DNA of 64,000 nt, from the NCBI GenBank assembly GCA_007115705.1, contig QXEO01000553.1:19164025-19228024 (forward strand). The letters run 5' to 3'. The translations under genes were made by a program, and so were the position numbers. This document shows, one piece after another, positions 22,704 through 34,342 of the stretch; positions within the stretch are counted from its first letter, which is position 1; each line of letters starts with the position of its first letter. Source of the stretch: Dactylis glomerata. Taxonomy: Eukaryota > Streptophyta > Magnoliopsida > Poales > Poaceae. The notes under the pieces were generated by a model. It made no database searches. It was given only the letters and a program-made list of their open reading frames with translations, and was not told the origin of the DNA.

Positions 22704-24094
22704 TGATACGTCCAAAACATATCTACTTTCCCGAACACTTTTGCTGTTGTTTCTCCCCTAATTTGTGTGTTTTGAATGCAACTAACACGGACTAATGCTG
22801 TTTTCAGTAGAATTGCTCTGGTGTCTCGTTTTTGTGCAGAAATCCCACTTTCAGTAAAAAATTCAGGAAAATATTGCAAAAATCCTATTTCACCAGAAGG
22901 CCCACGGAGCCAGAAGACGAGACGGAGAGGGGCTGGGAGGCCACCACACAACCAGGGGGCGCGGCCCAGGCCTGGCCGCGCCCACCTGTTGTGTGACCGC
23001 CTCGGCCATCGCCTCGACCCCTCCTTCCGCCTACATATACCCTCTGACCTAAAAGGAGCGGGGGTTCGACGTTTTTCCCAGATAGACTTTCGCTGCACCG
23101 CCACCATCAGAAACCGCAATTCGGAACCAGAAACTCCGTTCTGGCACCCTGCCGGGACGGGGATTTGGAGGAGATCTTCATCACCATCATCATCGACGTC
23201 TCTCCATCAACCATCCATGACTCCCTCATCCATGTGTGAGTAATTCCCGCTATAGGCGAAGGGGATGGTAGGGATTGGATGAGATTGTAATTTGCTATGA
23301 GATTGTTAGGGCATAGTGCCTAGTATCTTTTATTAGTGCTTATGACATTGTAGCAACTTGTTGTGCTTAATGCTTGTCACTTTGGGCCCGAGTGCCATGA
23401 TCTCAGATCTGAACTTGTTATTGTTTTATGATGATACTTGTTATTTATAGTCTTACCTACAAGTTGTATACACATATTGTTGTCCAAAACCCGAGGCCCC
23501 AAAGTGAGAGAAATTGGGATAACCAGAGGGGATGGCTATGATGTGAGGATCACATGTGTTCACCGAGTGTTAATGCTTTGCTCCGGTACTTTATTAAAAG
23601 GAGTACCTTAATTACCAGTAGTTTCCCTTGAGGCCCTGTTGCAATAGGCTGGTAGGACAAAAGATGTCGTGTAAGTTTCTCATTGCGAGCACGTACGACT
23701 ATATACGGAACACATGCCTATGATTGTTAGTACTAGGATGCTTTATATTATTTATTTGCAATTGCCCATGTCTCACTGATTTCATGAATTATTTTATCCA
23801 TGCAACGCCCGTACATCCATCCCTATGCCTATAGTATTTTGTCCTACTATTTACTATTGCTATTATTACTGCTTTTATTTTACTACTGCTGTTATTGTTT
23901 CACTACTATCACCACTATAAAACTGTTGCTACTGATAAACCGCTGCAAGCAAGACGGTTTCCAGGTGCAGCTGAATTGACAACTCATCTGTTAAGGCTTA
24001 TAAATATTCTTTGGCTCCCCTTGTGTCAAATCAATAAATTTGGGTTTTACTTCCCTCGAAGACTATTGCGATCCCCTATACTTGTGGGTCATCA
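22704..24094 (+). repeat. 5' LTR of element B
   Basis: The LTR is 1,391 bp, TGATACGTCC...GGGTCATCA. The GC palindrome at 22955-22983 is followed about 50 bp later by a weak TATA-like TACATATA near 23033. Confidence 0.9.
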
Positions 24095-24105
24095 AGACTA
24101 TTTTC

Positions 24106-24123
24106 TGGCGCCGTTGCCGGGGA
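24106..24123 (+). other. Primer binding site of element B, tRNA-Asp type
   Basis: TGGCGCCGTTGCCGGGGA lies 11 bases after the 5' LTR end. Confidence 0.85.
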
Positions 24124-24182
24124 GCATAGCTTTATTTATAAGTTCACTTGGGATTCATATTGTTTGATGCAATCCTTTCATC

Positions 24183-26731
24183 ATGGGTAAACCTCGTGAT
24201 GGAAAAGTTCCTATATTGCCATCCACTACAAGAAGAGGTACGACTTTGAACACTTCTGTTGCTCTTGATTCACCATCTGTTATGAGTAAGTTGCTTACAC
24301 CACTACACGCACACGCTACTGCTACTTCTTCTGCTGAGTTTGAAAATACCACTGATAATTTAGATGATGCTTCTACTGTGCTTGATGAGAGTGGTTCGCT
24401 AGGTTCCTTTTTAGATGCTACAATTGCTAGAGCTAAGATAGGAAACACCACTGTTATACCTGTTAGTTCACCTGAGTCTAGAGAATGTCCTAGTGATGAT
24501 TTTGATGACACTTATATTGAGCTTGATGATGATTTTATTGCCGAAGCTCGTGCTACTCGTGATGCTAATGTTGTTAAGGAACTTCTAGCGAGACGTGCTA
24601 TTAGATATAAATTATCTCCTGATCCTAAGTTTGCTGCTTCTCCCATAAATATTAGAGATAAAGATTATGTTTTCTCTTTAGATTTATCTTACATATCTAT
24701 TGTTGAGAAAGAGCCTTTTTGTGGTACTGAGAATGAAAGTGCTATGGAGCACATGAATGAGCTTTCTACTTTGAGTAATTTGTTTTCTGATGATATTAAG
24801 CTTCGCACGTGCTTTGTTGCTAAGATTTTTCCTTTCTCGTTGAAAGATGCAGCTAAAACTTGGTTTAATAACTTGTCTCCTGGATCTATTCATAGTCCCA
24901 TTGCTTTGGTTAATGCTTTCTTTCAGAAATATTTTTCCTGCTAGTGCTCAACATGCTGCTGTGAAGAAAATCTTTGACTTTGAACAGGGAAAAGGAGAAA
25001 TATTGCCTGAATCTTGAACAAGGTTTTGCTCTTTAATTAGAGCTTTGCCTAAAGAGCCACTGCCTAAAAATGAACTCCTTGATATATTTTATAATGGACT
25101 AACTGATGAATCTAAGATATATCTGGATAGTTGTGCTAGCTGTGTTTTCAGGGAAAGAACTCCGGCTGAAGCTGAAGAACTAATGGCTAAAATAAGCCAG
25201 AATCATGATAATTGGACTCTAGTTGAGCCAACACCAGCCCCAACACCTGCGCCAGCTACAGAGCCGACACCGAAGAAGAGGGGAATGATCAAATTAAATG
25301 ATGAAGTTATGAGGGAAGCCAAGAAATCTCTTAAGGAGAAAGGTATTAAATCCGAAGATGTGAAGAATTTACCTCCTATAGAAGAGTTATGTAAGCCAAT
25401 CCCTCACTCATCTACTATTGAGGTACACTCTCTCCAATGCTTTGATGATAGAGATATTCCTTACTCTAAACCTCCTGATCAATGCTTATATGAGTTAGAT
25501 AATTTTATTGTTAAGCAAGATAATTTTAATAGAATGGTGCAGAATCATTTGTTGGAAAATTCTAGAGCTATTAACAAGTTGCAGGATATTATGGAGAGAA
25601 CCTCCAATGATGTGAAGATACTTGTTAAACATTTTCAAATGGTTCAGACTCAAATTGATCAGCTTACCAAGGTGCAAAAAGACTTGCTAGTTAATGCCAC
25701 AAGAGAAAAACAAGCGTGTGAAATACGCACAAGAGGAGGTGCTACCACTCAAGACTCCTTATATCCTGAAGGACATCCTAAGAGGATCGAGCAAGATTCT
25801 CAACGCACTTCAAGTGATGATATTCCTTCCAAGAAGAAGAAGAAGCATAAAATAGTTGCAGAATCCTCTGAAGCAGGTAAAGATCCTAATAGTGTTTCTA
25901 TTTCTGATGCTGAAATTGAACCAGGTAATGCTTCTGATAAACAAGAAGTTGAAGAGGAACCAGAAAAGCTTGCTAAGAATGCAAAGTACACTAAAGAAGA
26001 CTTCATTGCCAACAAGCATGGTAATGAGAGAGAACCTTGGGTGCAGAAACCAATGCCTTTTCCTGGTAAGAAACACAAATCCAAGGAAGAAGAACACTAC
26101 AACAGGTTTTGTGAATGGATGAGACCTCTATTTCTGCAAATTCCTTTGACTAAAGCTATTAAAATGCCTCCTTATTCAAAGTATATGAAAGATATTGTTA
26201 CTAACAAAAGGAAGATTCCTAATGAGGAAATTTCCACTCTACTTGCTAATTATTCTTTTGATGGGAGCCGGAGTTAGTGTCATGCCTTTTTCTCTTTATA
26301 AGAGACTTGATCTAGAAAAATTGGTATCAATCGATATATCTTTGCAAATGGCTGATAAGTCTACTACTATTCCTATTGGTATATGTGAGAATGTTCCTGT
26401 TCAAGTTGCTAATAGTTGCTTGATATTAACTAACTTTGTGGTGTTGGAAATGCCTGAAGATGATAATATGTCTATTATTCTTGGAAGACCTTTTCTAAAC
26501 ACTGCAGGTGCTGTTATTAATTGCAATCAAGGAAAAGTAACTTTTAATGTCAATGACAAAGAATACACGGTTTATTTTCCCAAGAAGATTGATAGAAAGA
26601 ATGCTCTAAATTCAATCAAGAATGTTGAGACCATCAGAGTCGGTCAGATTATTTGTTTAGAGCAAAAGCCCAAGGAAGAATATAAAATTGTTATGATTGG
26701 GACTATGCCTATCAAGGTCGAGGTAACATAA
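24183..26731 (+). pseudogene. Gag-protease of element B, frameshifted, protease active site deleted
   Basis: It starts at the ATG at 24183, 60 bp after the primer site, and matches the element A gag closely. Damage relative to A: an extra T at about 24936 (frameshift), a TGG to TGA change at about 25015-25017, and a deletion of about 92 bp at 26270. The deletion removes the protease active-site Asp and shifts the frame. The gag motif AAKTWFNNLSPGS is at about 24850. The lysine-rich region is at about 25828-25850. The protease C-terminal part continues to 26731. With A, it shows that gag-protease alone is the normal coding content of this family. Confidence 0.87.
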
Positions 26732-27065
26732 GCATAAAGTGAAATTCAAAGTTTTGCCTCATATAAAATTAGTTTGGTAACAAGACTTGATCAACCTTGT
26801 TAACAAAGTGATTTTATATGAATGAAACTTCGTTTTCACCACACTTACTCAACCTCACTCATTTTTACTTTCACCATTTTTGTTTCCTTTGTTAGTTACA
26901 TGATTAGAGTATCTTAGAGCTGCTGCATACTTGGTTTTGATTTGCTTGCATTCATGCCATCTTCGTTTTTCCTGAGTTTTTAATCTGTTGTCAATTTCTG
27001 AAAAATCCTCGAAAATAAAGTTTCTCGAAAAATTTCAGAAAAAACTTTTTAAATTTTTATATCAA

Positions 27066-27554
27066 AAATGGGGCAGAGAGGCACCTGGGAGACCTCAGGG
27101 GACCTACCACGCCACCTCACAACCAGGGGGCGCGGCCCAAGCCTGGCCGCGCCCACCTATTGTGAGGGGGGCCCCCTGGCCTCTCACTTATCTCTTCATC
27201 TCTAGCTCTTTCTCTCTCCCGAAAAATCATGACGCCCCAGCTCAAACTCATGTTCTTGCTGCTCTCCATCTCGATTTTTCGATCTCCTTGCTCAGTCCAT
27301 CATTGTTGCTGAGATTTGGAGCATTTGTTCTCCGGTATGTGACTCCTTCGATTGTCCAAGTAGAATTTTGCTTAGTGGAGTATTTCTTGAGTATTTTAGC
27401 TCTATAGGCTGCAGGTGAAATGAGTTTGCATGCTTGTTCTATTGCTTAGAAATGTTATTTTGATGCATGTTAGCCCTTTAGTAACTCCCTATAGTAGTTC
27501 CCTACATTTGTTTGTCTCAAAATCACTTTTTATGAGGTTTGTTAAAAATTTCAG
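27066..27554 (+). promoter_or_regulatory. LTR-like internal promoter region with intron before ORF2 of element B
   Basis: At 27126-27154 the GC palindrome GGGGGCGCGGCCC...GGCCGCGCCC recurs. Flanking bases (ACAACC before it, CACCTATTGTG after it) match the LTR at 22949-22991. A probable intron runs 27335-27554 (GTATGT...TTTCAG) and ends two bases before the ATG at 27557. This suggests an internal promoter and spliced leader for the second ORF. Transcripts would be needed to prove it. Confidence 0.5.
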
Positions 27555-27556
27555 AA

Positions 27557-28668
27557 ATGGAGGATAATGCATATCAACTCTTTCAACATGAACTAGAATT
27601 GCATGAAGTCATGAGAGTTCACCGTGAAGAGAGGGTCTTTCCCTCAGTTTATCCATGCTCAGCGTTCATGAATGCAGCTGGAATCCTGCAAGACTTCCAA
27701 ACTCTAGTCTCTAATGCAGGATTGAAGCATTTCATTGATGGTGAACCTCCCCAATATGCTAAACTAACAATGTCTGTGGTGCAGGATTTCAGATTCAGTT
27801 GTTCCACGTCTAACCCCATGGTTTATTATAAAATCTACAATAAATCTGTGGACTTGCCCTTTGATGTTTTCTGTGCAGCCATTAGAGTACCACAGTGGGG
27901 ATCGCATGAAAAGATGAAGGAACGGCCTAGCCATTGATGGAATTATATGGGGAGATTTGTCAAGGAAGAAGCTTCACAGGAGAGGGTGGTAAAATTTGAA
28001 ATATTCATTTCCCATCCATTCGATATTTTGCCTACTTTATTACCAAGTGTGTTCTTGCTAGAAAGGCTGCAAGTAAGTTATCCTGCTGTGATCTAGCTTT
28101 TATGGCTGCTGCTTTGAGAGGTGATAGGACTTATAATTTGGGTGCTTTGATAGCTTTTCGTCTTGATGCTAACCATGAGAAAGGGGGGATCTGTGGAGGT
28201 CTTGTTGCTTCACGCTTATTAGCTTTGCATTGTGTAGTACCTCATATTTTAGATCTGCAGTTCCCCATAGAGAAACTCGATTTTAATTCTATGTTACATC
28301 ATAAGTTTGCTTCTCCTCATTCCTATTTGAATAACTTGACGTTTGAGATAACCTTCTTCATGAAATCTACCTAGAAGGTAGTGACGACTGATCGATCAGT
28401 CCATTTGCCTGCACCTCTTTTGTTTAACCTCGATCGCAGGAATGGATGGTCACTCATAGAGGGTGAGCTCGACGCATACATAGAGGAGCATCCGCAGCCC
28501 GTGCACGATGAAGAGGCGACCGAGGAGTCGGTCCAGCCCTCTAGCATTGCGGAGTTTCCATACCAGCAGCCTTATTATGATTATACACCATCTGCTTCAT
28601 CTTCACAAGGGCCAAGCTATGACTATGCCAATGATGATCCACCAGCATGGGGCATGTATTGGAGATGA
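27557..28668 (+). pseudogene. ATHILA ORF-1-like second ORF of element B
   Basis: The ATG at 27557 opens a frame to 27937 with EVMRVHREERVFPS, YPCSAFMNAAGI and PPQYAKLT motifs. After a frameshift near 27930 the reading continues in other frames (28102-28374 and 28381-28668), ending in a tyrosine- and serine-rich acidic tail. A TAG at about 28372 interrupts it. It aligns throughout with the element A copy and has no clear membrane segment. The ATHILA ORF-1 family has no established biochemical role. The copy is broken by at least one frameshift and one stop. Confidence 0.8.
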
Positions 28669-30100
28669 AGTTGGTCTCCACTAGGGCCAAAAGCCTAAGC
28701 TTGGGGAGAGGTACGCCGATGATTCACTCATCTGCATATTATATTTTGTCGGTCCTTTGTATATCCATGTTTCGCTTTCTTTATTGCTCTCATTCTTATT
28801 TCTTCTTTCCAAAACACAAAAAGACCAAAAATATTTCGGTTGTTTCTCTTTGTTTGCCTTTTTAGTTTTCTAGCTTGGGTTTGCTTTGTTCTCTATTTTC
28901 GGTTTGATATTTGAAAAATCTAAAAATATTTTGCTTTGTTTGCTATTTCCTTCCGTTCTTGTTTCAAAAATCGAAAACCCAAAAATATTTGTTGTTCTTC
29001 TTCGGTTTTGTAAAGTCTGTTGGAGAGTTTAGTCCATCGTGACTCCATTGGAGCTTGGTATTCACTTTATATTATTCAAGCCACACAAGTGAAAAAGCAA
29101 TAATGACGACATATGACAATCCGAGATGTGGTAAGAGGCTGGTATGAACTCTATTTGTTTTCATTTTTGTGTGCATATACTCATCTATGTGGACATGCTT
29201 AGTCGGTTCATGTAAGGTATATGTTATTTAATGGATGCTTTGTAGTTCTTGCTCTCATATGATTAGTTTCAATTTACTAATAGTTCGTAGCATGTCATGT
29301 AGATGCTTGCTTGCATTGTTTTATTCATAATATGGTATGACATTGTGGTATCCTCCTCTGAAAGTTTCATTTGAATCGACTTGGCACATGCTCAAACATG
29401 CACATGACTGAACAAAAAGTCAATTAAGCCTCGATGATTTACTTTGCCTCAGAGTTCTTGTATCATTTGTATGCCTATATTAATTTTGTTTTGTCGCAAG
29501 CATGATTATGACAGTTATTGCTCTCTCTATTGTCGCTTCCCAGTCTTTTGCTAGCCTTCACTTGTACTGAGAGGGAATACTTCTCGTGCATCCAATTACC
29601 AAAAACCAAGTCTACCAAAAGAGTCCACTATAAATCCCTATGCATGGTATTTGTAAGCCATTCCAAGTAAATTTTCATGTGCTACCTTTCAAAACTTTCA
29701 AATACTTCTCATTTTGTGCCACTATTTTTAGCTTATGAGGACATAGTGGTCGGAATTGCTATCTTCCATATTAAATTAAGTATCCCTTGACTAGGCAGCT
29801 TCATCTGATCGTCATTAATTTTGCATGGGAGCTGGTCAGACCATTGTAATCTAATCTAAAAAGAAAAGAAAAAGAGCACTCCTCCATGGTATGTGAAAGT
29901 TGGTGGGCACCCGATGGAATCGGTTAGCCATGGTTTGAGAAAGGAAAAAAGGTGGGGAGGAGTGCCAAAGCTTTATAAAAGAGCACCAATGTGCCAAATT
30001 TTCAAAGAACTCGAAACCGCTCTGACTTGTTTATTATGGAAGATAGCAAGTCCCCATTGCCAGTCGTTGACATGAAACAACCACCTCTCAAAATAAATTT
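28669..30100 (+). other. 3' noncoding region of element B up to the MULE
   Basis: No gene is seen. An internal purine tract (AAGCTTGGGGAGAGGTAC) is at about 28697. The stretch to 29847 matches element A; 29848-30091 is present only here because A is truncated. The target copy AATAAATTT of the MULE is at 30092-30100. Confidence 0.7.
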
Positions 30101-30275
30101 GGGATTTCTATTTTCGTGCCCTCGGGTCCTTAGTTGTGCTCAGTTTTCCCCAGCCGCTTAGTTTTTCCTCAGTTTGCCCAAGCCCTTGTCTGAAACCCTC
30201 ACAAGGAGCTCGGACGGGAGAAATCCCGTTTAGTTGACCGTTGGTTGGTGCTGGCAAGTGGGGCCGCTGTTGGTG
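30101..30275 (+). repeat. Left terminal inverted repeat of the MULE
   Basis: GGGATTTCTATTTTCGTGCC begins the element. It is matched by the reverse complement of 34517 leftward, with a few substitutions and one small indel in the first 145 bases. Similarity fades after about 175 bases. Confidence 0.9.
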
Positions 30276-30493
30276 CCCCGCAGTGGACGCGTCTCCACTT
30301 ATCCAGATCATCGTGGGACCCACAACTTGTCCACGTTAGCGCACCGGACCCACAGCTTACCCAGGTGACCGTTGCAAAATGGGAGCCCGAGCCAGCCCCG
30401 CGCCCGTGCCCATGCCATTGCTTCCCCTTTCTTTCCCCGCGCCTCATTGTTCTTCTTCTCCGCCAGCGGCAGCCCTTCTCCTGCAGGCGGGTG

Positions 30494-31138
30494 ATGTCTA
30501 GTTTCTCTTTGACCTCCCGTTCTTCATGGCCGCAGTATGGACCCGTGCCTTTGACAAGATGCCCTGACTGCCCACGCCTGGAGCCTCTGAAGCAGTCGAT
30601 CTGTAAGACGGACGACAACGGCAACCGTGGATGTGAGTTCCTTGCATGCGAGAGCTTGCCATATAGAGAGGGGGATAAGGTTAGATCTCACTCCAATTGC
30701 TCTGCTTTCTCTCGATTTTCTTGTTATTCCCTCGAATTTGGGATTTAAGGTTCACGTTGTTGTTTTTAGATCCTAAAGAAATGCAGGTATTTTGAGTGGA
30801 TCAATGTGTATGTTCAGAGGCTTCAATTGCAGGAATCAATTGGTGCTATTGGGGAGCGTAATTTGGGAGGGGGGGGACTTGCTGTAGAGAATGCGGCGGA
30901 GAGAGGAGCCGTTCCGATTATGCCTAATGCTCCCAATGCAGAACTGGTGGAAGTGAAGGGAGAACTGAAGAAAATGAACAAGCAGTTAAGGCAGCTGATC
31001 GAGTTGAAGAAGCAAGCTAATCTGATGGCTGGTTGTTTTTTTGTTGTTGCTCATCAGGCGCTAGAAGTTGTTACAAGGGATCCCTTGTTACAAATCCATT
31101 ATTTAGTTACATGTACTTGTAATTGTTTTCAAAGTTAG
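30494..31138 (+). CDS. GRF-type zinc finger protein with coiled coil (two exons)
   Basis: Exon 1 is 30494-30679 and exon 2 is 30779-31138, joined by a 99-bp GT-AG intron in phase 0; the product is about 181 residues. The zf-GRF finger is built across the junction: RCPDCPRLEPLK near residue 22, then CES, then KCRYFEW from exon 2. This arrangement (C-x2-C ... C ... C-x2-FEW) is typical of plant GRF fingers. A coiled coil follows (VKGELKKMNKQLRQLIELKK), then a short hydrophobic stretch (MAGCFFVVA) that could be a membrane segment. GRF fingers are known to bind single-stranded nucleic acid in some proteins. No transposase motif is present. The frame is intact, so the gene may be expressed or recently captured. 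Confidence 0.7.
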
Positions 31139-31187
31139 TGTGTGCATTCACCGAAATTACCAAAAAAAATAAGTGTTAGGGAATATA

Positions 31188-31773
31188 GGAATGCTAAAGA
31201 TAGTTGATAATTGTTAGAGGGGTGACAAATAATGCATTCACCGAAATCCCACAAATATGTATGTATCATGTTTATACCAAAATTATACCACTTTTGGGAC
31301 GTTTCAAATAACCAAAACTATATCCCAAACTATATTCCCTAAAGGAAAAGGAATGCTAAAGAAAGTTGATAATTGTTAGAGGGGTGATAAATAATCCATT
31401 CACCGAAATCCCCCAAATATGCCAAATATGTATGTCTCATGTTTCTACCAAAATTATACCACTTTTGGACCGTTTCAAATTACCAAAACTATATTCCCTA
31501 AAAGAAAAGGAATGCTAAAGAAAGTTGATAATTGTTAGAGAGGTGATAAATAATCCATTCACCGAAATCCCCCAAATATGCCAAATATGTATGTCTCATG
31601 TTTCTACCAAAATTATACCACTTTTGGGCCGTTTCAAATTACCAAAACTATATTCCCTAAAAGAAAAGGAATGCTAAAGAGAGTTGATAATTGTTAGAGG
31701 GGTGACAAATAATGCATTCACCAAAATCCGCAAATATGTATGTCTCTTGTTTACACCAAAATTATACCACTTT
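31188..31773 (+). repeat. Tandem array of about 160 bp, 3.7 copies
   Basis: Units start GGAATGCTAAAGA at 31188, 31350, 31509 and 31669, with periods of 162, 159 and 160 bp. The copies share TTGATAATTGTTAGAG, CATTCACC(A/G)AAATCC and ACCAAAATTATACCACTTTT. The two middle copies are the most alike. Confidence 0.9.
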
Positions 31774-32049
31774 TTAGTTTAACATTTTTAGATCGTGGAA
31801 AATAATGCATAAATAGAGGGAATATAGTTACGTGGCAAACTCGTTATTGCACATAAATAGAGGGGTGGCACTATCCACCGACAGAGAGAGATGGGTGGCC
31901 ACGAAGAGAGAGAGAGAGGGGTGGCCACGAAGAGACGGAGAGGGGTATACTGCCCGTTAGATCAGTGGATCAACGGTTGGTGGAGTCGATCCGTGTGACA
32001 ACGGCTCAACCAATCAGGATAAGTTTGGGCTTCTGTGAGCATTTGTGAC

Positions 32050-32614
32050 AGTACTTGAGGGCAAAACTGAGTAGTACTAAGAAACCAAGGGCACGTAAAT
32101 AGTAAATAGACTAAGGGATTCAAACAAAAGAATTACAAAATGAAAAATGTGTGTTTTGTACAATATAATTCATATTGGGCTACATCAAATTATTTGCAAT
32201 TCAAATATACATGAGTGTGACAATTATGGCCTCATTTAGACAAACTATGTTTAGGGGAAGATGTTTTGCAAAGGGGTTTGAGTGGAAAACCATGCATCTT
32301 CATAGCTACTAGTGATTCTGAGAAGTGGCAATTTGTGGTAAAACTTGATTTATCTATGTTTGTTACGGTTTCCTAGGTGGCAGGTTGTGTAGGAAGACTC
32401 CATGAGTAGGTGCCACTATGTTTTTATTTTTTTTTGGATTTTTTTGCGCATGAAATGACTCAATTAGCTATGTTAATCTCATTTGTTGACTCTCTGTTGA
32501 CCAGCTACTTGAGGGTAAAACTGAGTATATTGCACTTGCCAGTCTAAGTACTCGAGGGGAAAACTGAGTACAGATAAAATTTCTGTATAAGGCCCGAGGT
32601 TATAACTGAGTACA
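32050..32614 (+). repeat. Internal TIR-like sequence and repeated AAAACTGAGTA motifs in the MULE
   Basis: At 32053-32105 a stretch resembles the right end of the MULE (GAGGGCAAAACTGAGTA ... AAGGGCACGTAAATAG against GGGGAAAACTGAGTA ... GAGGGCACGAAAATAG). Further copies of the AAAACTGAGTA core lie at about 32516, 32560 and 32603 (the last as ATAACTGAGTAC). All share the orientation of the right terminus near 34470. Confidence 0.75.
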
Positions 32615-32701
32615 CCAAACGTCCCAGGGTTAGCCTCGTGTCGCGGTGCACGCTGCAGCCGTGCATAGCGGACGCGTGTTGTGGTACACGCCACCTTCGT
32701 C

Positions 32702-32709
32702 TTTATAGA
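32702..32709 (+). promoter_or_regulatory. TATA-like box of the second MULE gene
   Basis: TTTATAGA lies about 120 bp before the ATG at 32827 and is followed by a pyrimidine-rich leader, as in a normal plant promoter. Confidence 0.45.
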
Positions 32710-32826
32710 GCCCCTCTTTCTCTCCCTCGACGCTCGCCCACTCTCTCATTCTCACTGCAACCGCCTCTCCCGTCCCATCATCTTTTCCACAACCGAAGAA
32801 AAAAACCCCAAAGAAAACCGCCGGTG

Positions 32827-33898
32827 ATGGAGAAGAATGAGATGCCCATTGTCGGCGCTTCCGACGTAGCCGCCGGCGCATCAGCCGCCGGCGCATTGGC
32901 CGCCGCCCCCATCCAGGCCCCCGTCGCTTGGGACCCATACGAACTAGTGCCGTACGTCGCGCCGGAGAACCCCTACGACACCAGCATCGTCGACGATGAG
33001 CCGGAGGTAACCCTTTGTTCCCTTGTTCTTATCCCATTTCAATTCTTTTGTGTTAGATCTAGCGTTATTAGGGTTCGTATGTTCCTAGTTCAATCCTTTT
33101 GTGTTAGATCTTGCGTTATTAGGGTTCGTCTATTCCTAGTTCAATCCTTTTGTGTTAGATCTTGTGTTATTAGGGTTCATCTATTCCTAGTTTTAGATCT
33201 TGCGTTATTAGTGTTTGTGATTTGCTTTTGTTTAAGATTCGGTTAACTTATGTGAGTAATCAATCCCATCTGGTTAATTTGTGCCGATCATGATGAATAT
33301 TTGGGCACAAATTGATTCAGGGTTTGGTCAGTGAACAATTGGTGTGTACAAATTTGTTGTGCATGATCTTTGGTTCACTGACTCAAATCCTGGATATAAG
33401 TGTGTCCAATGTAACTGAGGCTACCTCTTTTTTTTGTGCCCATATTATCATGCATGATCTTTTTTTCACTCTCTGTTCGATCATCGTTGCAATTGACTCC
33501 GTGTTTTTTGCACGATCTTTGGTGCTACGTGACAGGTGCAGAGCAGCGACGTCGATAGCGATGACGAGTCCTTCCACACCAAGACTCGTCTCATCCTTAG
33601 GAGGCTGCAGTCCGGCCATTACGATGGCCACTTTGCTCGAGGCGTTTACAGGTGCCCCTTCTGCAACAGGAAGCTCTGCGCTACCGACTTCAACTGCCTG
33701 GTGAACCATGCTGAATCCATTGGCAGATGCGGCGCTAGAGTTGGAACGACCGTGAACGTGCATGCGTTCATGGCCCAACACAAAGCACTTGGGATTCACC
33801 TGTGCAGCCTCCAAGCGAGTCACAGGCGCTACCTGGAGGCGTTGAACGTGCCTACTGCACTCTCTGTATGTGACTGCTCTTTCTGTAGAGCAGCTTAA
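32827..33898 (+). CDS. Zinc-finger protein resembling zf-XS (two exons)
   Basis: Exon 1 is 32827-33006 and exon 2 is 33536-33898, joined in phase 0 by a 529-bp GT-AG intron; the product is 180 residues. The N-terminus is Ala/Pro-rich, then acidic (VDSDDES). Exon 2 encodes YRCPFCNRKLCATDFNCL, NHAESIG and FMAQHKALGIHL. The C-x2-C pair followed by two histidines and an AQHKALG segment resembles the zf-XS domain found beside XS domains in SGS3- and IDN2-type RNA-silencing proteins. The XS domain itself is missing. The resemblance is by eye and could instead be a generic C2H2-like finger. The gene is intact and lies just inside the right TIR of the MULE. Confidence 0.6.
33042..33210 (+). repeat. 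51-bp tandem repeat in the intron of the second MULE gene
   Basis: About 3.1 copies of a unit containing TGTTAGATCT and TTATTAGGGTTC begin at 33051, 33102 and 33153. As 51 is a multiple of three, one frame stays open through the array, which creates a false ORF. Confidence 0.85.
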
Positions 33899-34342
33899 AT
33901 TCATGTAAAATGTAGCTTATGTTGGATCTATCGGTAGTACTGTTGGATCTGTCGTGAATATATCTATGCTATGTTGGCTGCTGTATGCAGCTTATCCTAT
34001 ATTTTCTCTAGATTTGTGCCCTAGATTTCCTACCTGATTGGGTAAAAACGAAGGCATAAATAAATGAATAGCGTTAAAAAACAGAAGGAGAATCTGCTCT
34101 AGATTTGCTACCAATTTGGGCAATCAAGAGTGAACGAGATCGAGCGAGAGAGAGGAAAAATGTGCATTGAAAACTGCTAATCTGGGCGAAAGAGACAGAA
34201 ACCACTCGTGCCCACGTCCCGGACCCACACGGCTCCACACGCTACGACCCCACACGCTACAGCCCCCGCTCCGCTCGTATGACCAAACACGGTCTCGTCC
34301 TGTCCCACGTGGTTCCTTTCTACCAGCCCCACACGACGTAGC

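Noticed and set aside
27557..28668. Possible envelope gene
   Set aside because: It lies where env would be in Athila elements, but no signal peptide or membrane segment is visible; the ATHILA ORF-1 family match is better.
30245..30493. Upstream extension of the zf-GRF frame
   Set aside because: It starts inside the MULE terminal repeat and has no domain; the ATG at 30494 is placed just before the finger.
31188..31773. CRISPR-like array
   Set aside because: Units are tandem copies of 160 bp without short repeats and unique spacers, in a plant nuclear transposon.
32638..33246. 202-codon plus-strand frame
   Set aside because: It runs from the 5' leader into the intron and stays open because of the 51-bp repeat; the splice model gives the better protein.
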